Part shown: one piece after another, positions 3,847 to 5,330 of the stretch
How positions within the stretch are numbered: the stretch's first letter is position 1
Layout of the letters: each line of letters opens with the position of its first letter
The notes under the pieces: model-generated
The model's database searches: none
What the model saw: only the letters and a program-made list of their open reading frames with translations
Told to the model about the DNA's origin: nothing
NCBI GenBank assembly: GCA_019418545.1
Contig: DYBQ01000036.1
Location: 4,826 to 10,155, forward strand
Source of the DNA: Clostridiales bacterium
GTDB taxonomy: Bacteria; Bacillota; Clostridia; Oscillospirales; Acutalibacteraceae
Length of the DNA stretch: 5,330 nucleotides
Direction: 5' to 3'
Position numbers and translations under genes: made by a program

Positions 3847-5330
3847 TTATAGGGATTCAACTGCTGCTTTCTGAATTGCCAGCCCGGCCTTATACCGCTT
3901 CATAAACTCGTTAAAGCCCTTAACCGTTTCGGGATTCGGCTGTTCCACAATTCCCTTTTCGCCATGGAATACTTCCTGCTCCAAATACTCCTCCAAAGAC
4001 TGTCCCGGCTGCTTGCGCACCAAATAGGCAGCCAGCAGCGCAATTCCCCAAGCGCCGCCTTCTCCAGCGGTTTCCATCACAGCCACTGGTACATTCATCG
4101 CTGCCGCCATAAAGGGCTGGCCCATTTCGCGGGTCTTGAAGTATCCGCCATGGCCCATGAGCAAATCCAACTGCACATGCTCTTTTTCAAACAACAAATC
4201 CATGCCTACCTTAAGGGTAGCAACTGCACTATACAGATGAGTACGCATAAAGTTGGCCAAATCGAACCGGCTGTCGGGAGTACGGACAAACAGGGGGCGT
4301 CCCTCTTCAAAACCGGTAATCGGCTCGCCGGAATCATAGTTATAGGAAAGCAGCCCGCCGCAATCCGCTTCTCCTTCCAAAGACTTGGTAAACAGCATTT
4401 CATACAAATCGTGTTTGTTATACTGGATGCCCATTCCTTCCAGCACCTGGCCGAACAGGTTGACCCAGGCATTGATGTCGGAGGTGCAGTTGTTGCAGTG
4501 AACCATGGCAACCGGTTTGCCGGTTGGGGTAGTCACCATGTCAATTTCTGGATACATATTCTCCAATGATTTTTCCAGTACCACCATGGCAAACACCGAC
4601 GTTCCTGCTGACACATTGCCGCTTCTGGGGGCTACGCTGTTGGTTGCCGCCATACCGGTTCCGGCATCGCCTTCCGGCGGGCACATGGGAATGCCACTTT
4701 GCAGGGTACCGGTAGTATCCAGCAGCCGTGCGCCTTCGGCAGTCAGCACACCTGCATCCTCACCGGCGCTGAGCACTTTGGGCATAATATCATCCAAATG
4801 GTACGGCAGGTTTGCTTCGTCCAGCTTTTTGTCAAAAAGTGCTTTCATCCGGCTATCATAGGTACCTGTCTCGCTGTCAATGGGGAACATACCGGAAGCA
4901 TCGCCAACACCCAACACTTTTTTGCCGGTGAGCTTCCAATGGACATATCCAGAGAGGGTCGTCATAAAGGACAGACGAGGCAAATGCTCCTCTCCATTGA
5001 GCATGGCCTGATACAGATGGGAAATGCTCCACCGCTGAGGGATATTGAACTGGAACAGCTGGCTCAATTCTTCGGCTGCCTGCCCGGTAATGGTGTTCCG
5101 CCAGGTGCGGAAGGGTACCAGCAGATTGTCCTCTTTGTCAAAGGCCAAATACCCATGCATCATAGCCGAAAAGCCAATTGCTCCCACACTTGTCAAAGTG
5201 ACACCATAGGTTTTCTTCACTTCCTCCGCCAGCTTTCGGTAGCAGTCCTGCAGCCCGCTCCAAACATCCTCCAGCGAATAAGTCCAAACACCGTTTTCCC
5301 AGCGGTTTTCCCACTCGTGCCCGCCCGAAG
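3847..5330 (-). CDS. FGGY-family carbohydrate kinase, N-terminus beyond window edge
   Basis: Cytosolic sugar kinase of the actin/Hsp70 fold that phosphorylates a sugar with ATP; relatives include xylulokinase and ribulokinase. The frame is open to the right edge, giving 493 visible residues starting SGGHEWENRWENGVWTYSLE; perhaps 30-40 residues with the first phosphate loop are missing. Visible landmarks are GFSAMMHGYLAFD (about 52-64) in the N-terminal domain, PPEGDAGTGM with the likely catalytic base Asp221, the phosphate-binding turn GNVSAGTS (237-244), GHGGYFKT (392-399), and the adenosine-side motif GEGGAWGIALLAAY (422-435). All of these are intact. An in-frame GTG at 5220 is internal, because similarity clearly continues upstream of it. 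The substrate cannot be read from the sequence; a pentulose such as ribulose or xylulose is a guess, since isomerase or epimerase partners would lie outside the window. No terminator is seen directly after the stop, so its transcript probably runs to 3523-3570. Confidence 0.93.
   Translation of the reverse strand, partial: SGGHEWENRWENGVWTYSLEDVWSGLQDCYRKLAEEVKKTYGVTLTSVGAIGFSAMMHGYLAFDKEDNLLVPFRTWRNTITGQAAEELSQLFQFNIPQRWSISHLYQAMLNGEEHLPRLSFMTTLSGYVHWKLTGKKVLGVGDASGMFPIDSETGTYDSRMKALFDKKLDEANLPYHLDDIMPKVLSAGEDAGVLTAEGARLLDTTGTLQSGIPMCPPEGDAGTGMAATNSVAPRSGNVSAGTSVFAMVVLEKSLENMYPEIDMVTTPTGKPVAMVHCNNCTSDINAWVNLFGQVLEGMGIQYNKHDLYEMLFTKSLEGEADCGGLLSYNYDSGEPITGFEEGRPLFVRTPDSRFDLANFMRTHLYSAVATLKVGMDLLFEKEHVQLDLLMGHGGYFKTREMGQPFMAAAMNVPVAVMETAGEGGAWGIALLAAYLVRKQPGQSLEEYLEQEVFHGEKGIVEQPNPETVKGFNEFMKRYKAGLAIQKAAVESL

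Noticed and set aside
3964..4569. Plus-strand open frame opposite the FGGY kinase
   Set aside because: It is antisense to a conserved gene with intact motifs, and its product resembles nothing known.

Overview
The window looks like a chromosomal segment of a low-to-mid GC Gram-positive anaerobe, probably a clostridial gut bacterium of the Oscillospiraceae/Ruminococcaceae kind. This rests on the gene types (VanR/VanS-like two-component pair, PduL, NiaR with a 3H domain, a large FGGY kinase), AGGAG-type ribosome binding sites, sigma-A promoters, tRNA genes with encoded CCA, and intrinsic terminators. The genus is inference only; there is no rRNA or species marker.

Layout, left to right. All protein genes are on the minus strand and the two tRNA genes are on the plus strand. 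At 1-1017 is a sensor histidine kinase cut off at its C-terminus by the window edge. It overlaps by 8 bases the OmpR-family response regulator at 1010-1699. An intrinsic terminator (1722-1770) separates the regulator from the upstream pduL gene (1792-2358), which encodes a PduL-type phosphotransacylase and has its own promoter and a leader of about 70 bases. Next is niaR (2517-3053), a niacin-responsive repressor with its own promoter. Divergently from niaR, a very strong promoter with an AT-rich UP element drives tRNA-Gln(CUG) and tRNA-Pro(CGG), with a small hairpin between them and two terminators behind them. The second terminator (3523-3570) is a perfect 22-base-pair stem with A and T tracts on both sides, so it can stop transcription from both directions. 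From 3847 to the right edge is an FGGY-family carbohydrate kinase lacking only its N-terminus.

The genes do not form one pathway. They are separate housekeeping or accessory units: signal transduction, acyl-CoA/acyl-phosphate exchange, NAD precursor regulation, translation and sugar phosphorylation. The only stretch not explained by ordinary genes is 3571-3846. It lies between the kinase stop and the bidirectional terminator, carries a good minus-strand promoter just past the kinase, and contains a GC-richer core with nested complementary segments. It is the best candidate for something undescribed, a non-coding RNA or structured 3' UTR of about 280 nt, but this is inference from sequence alone.
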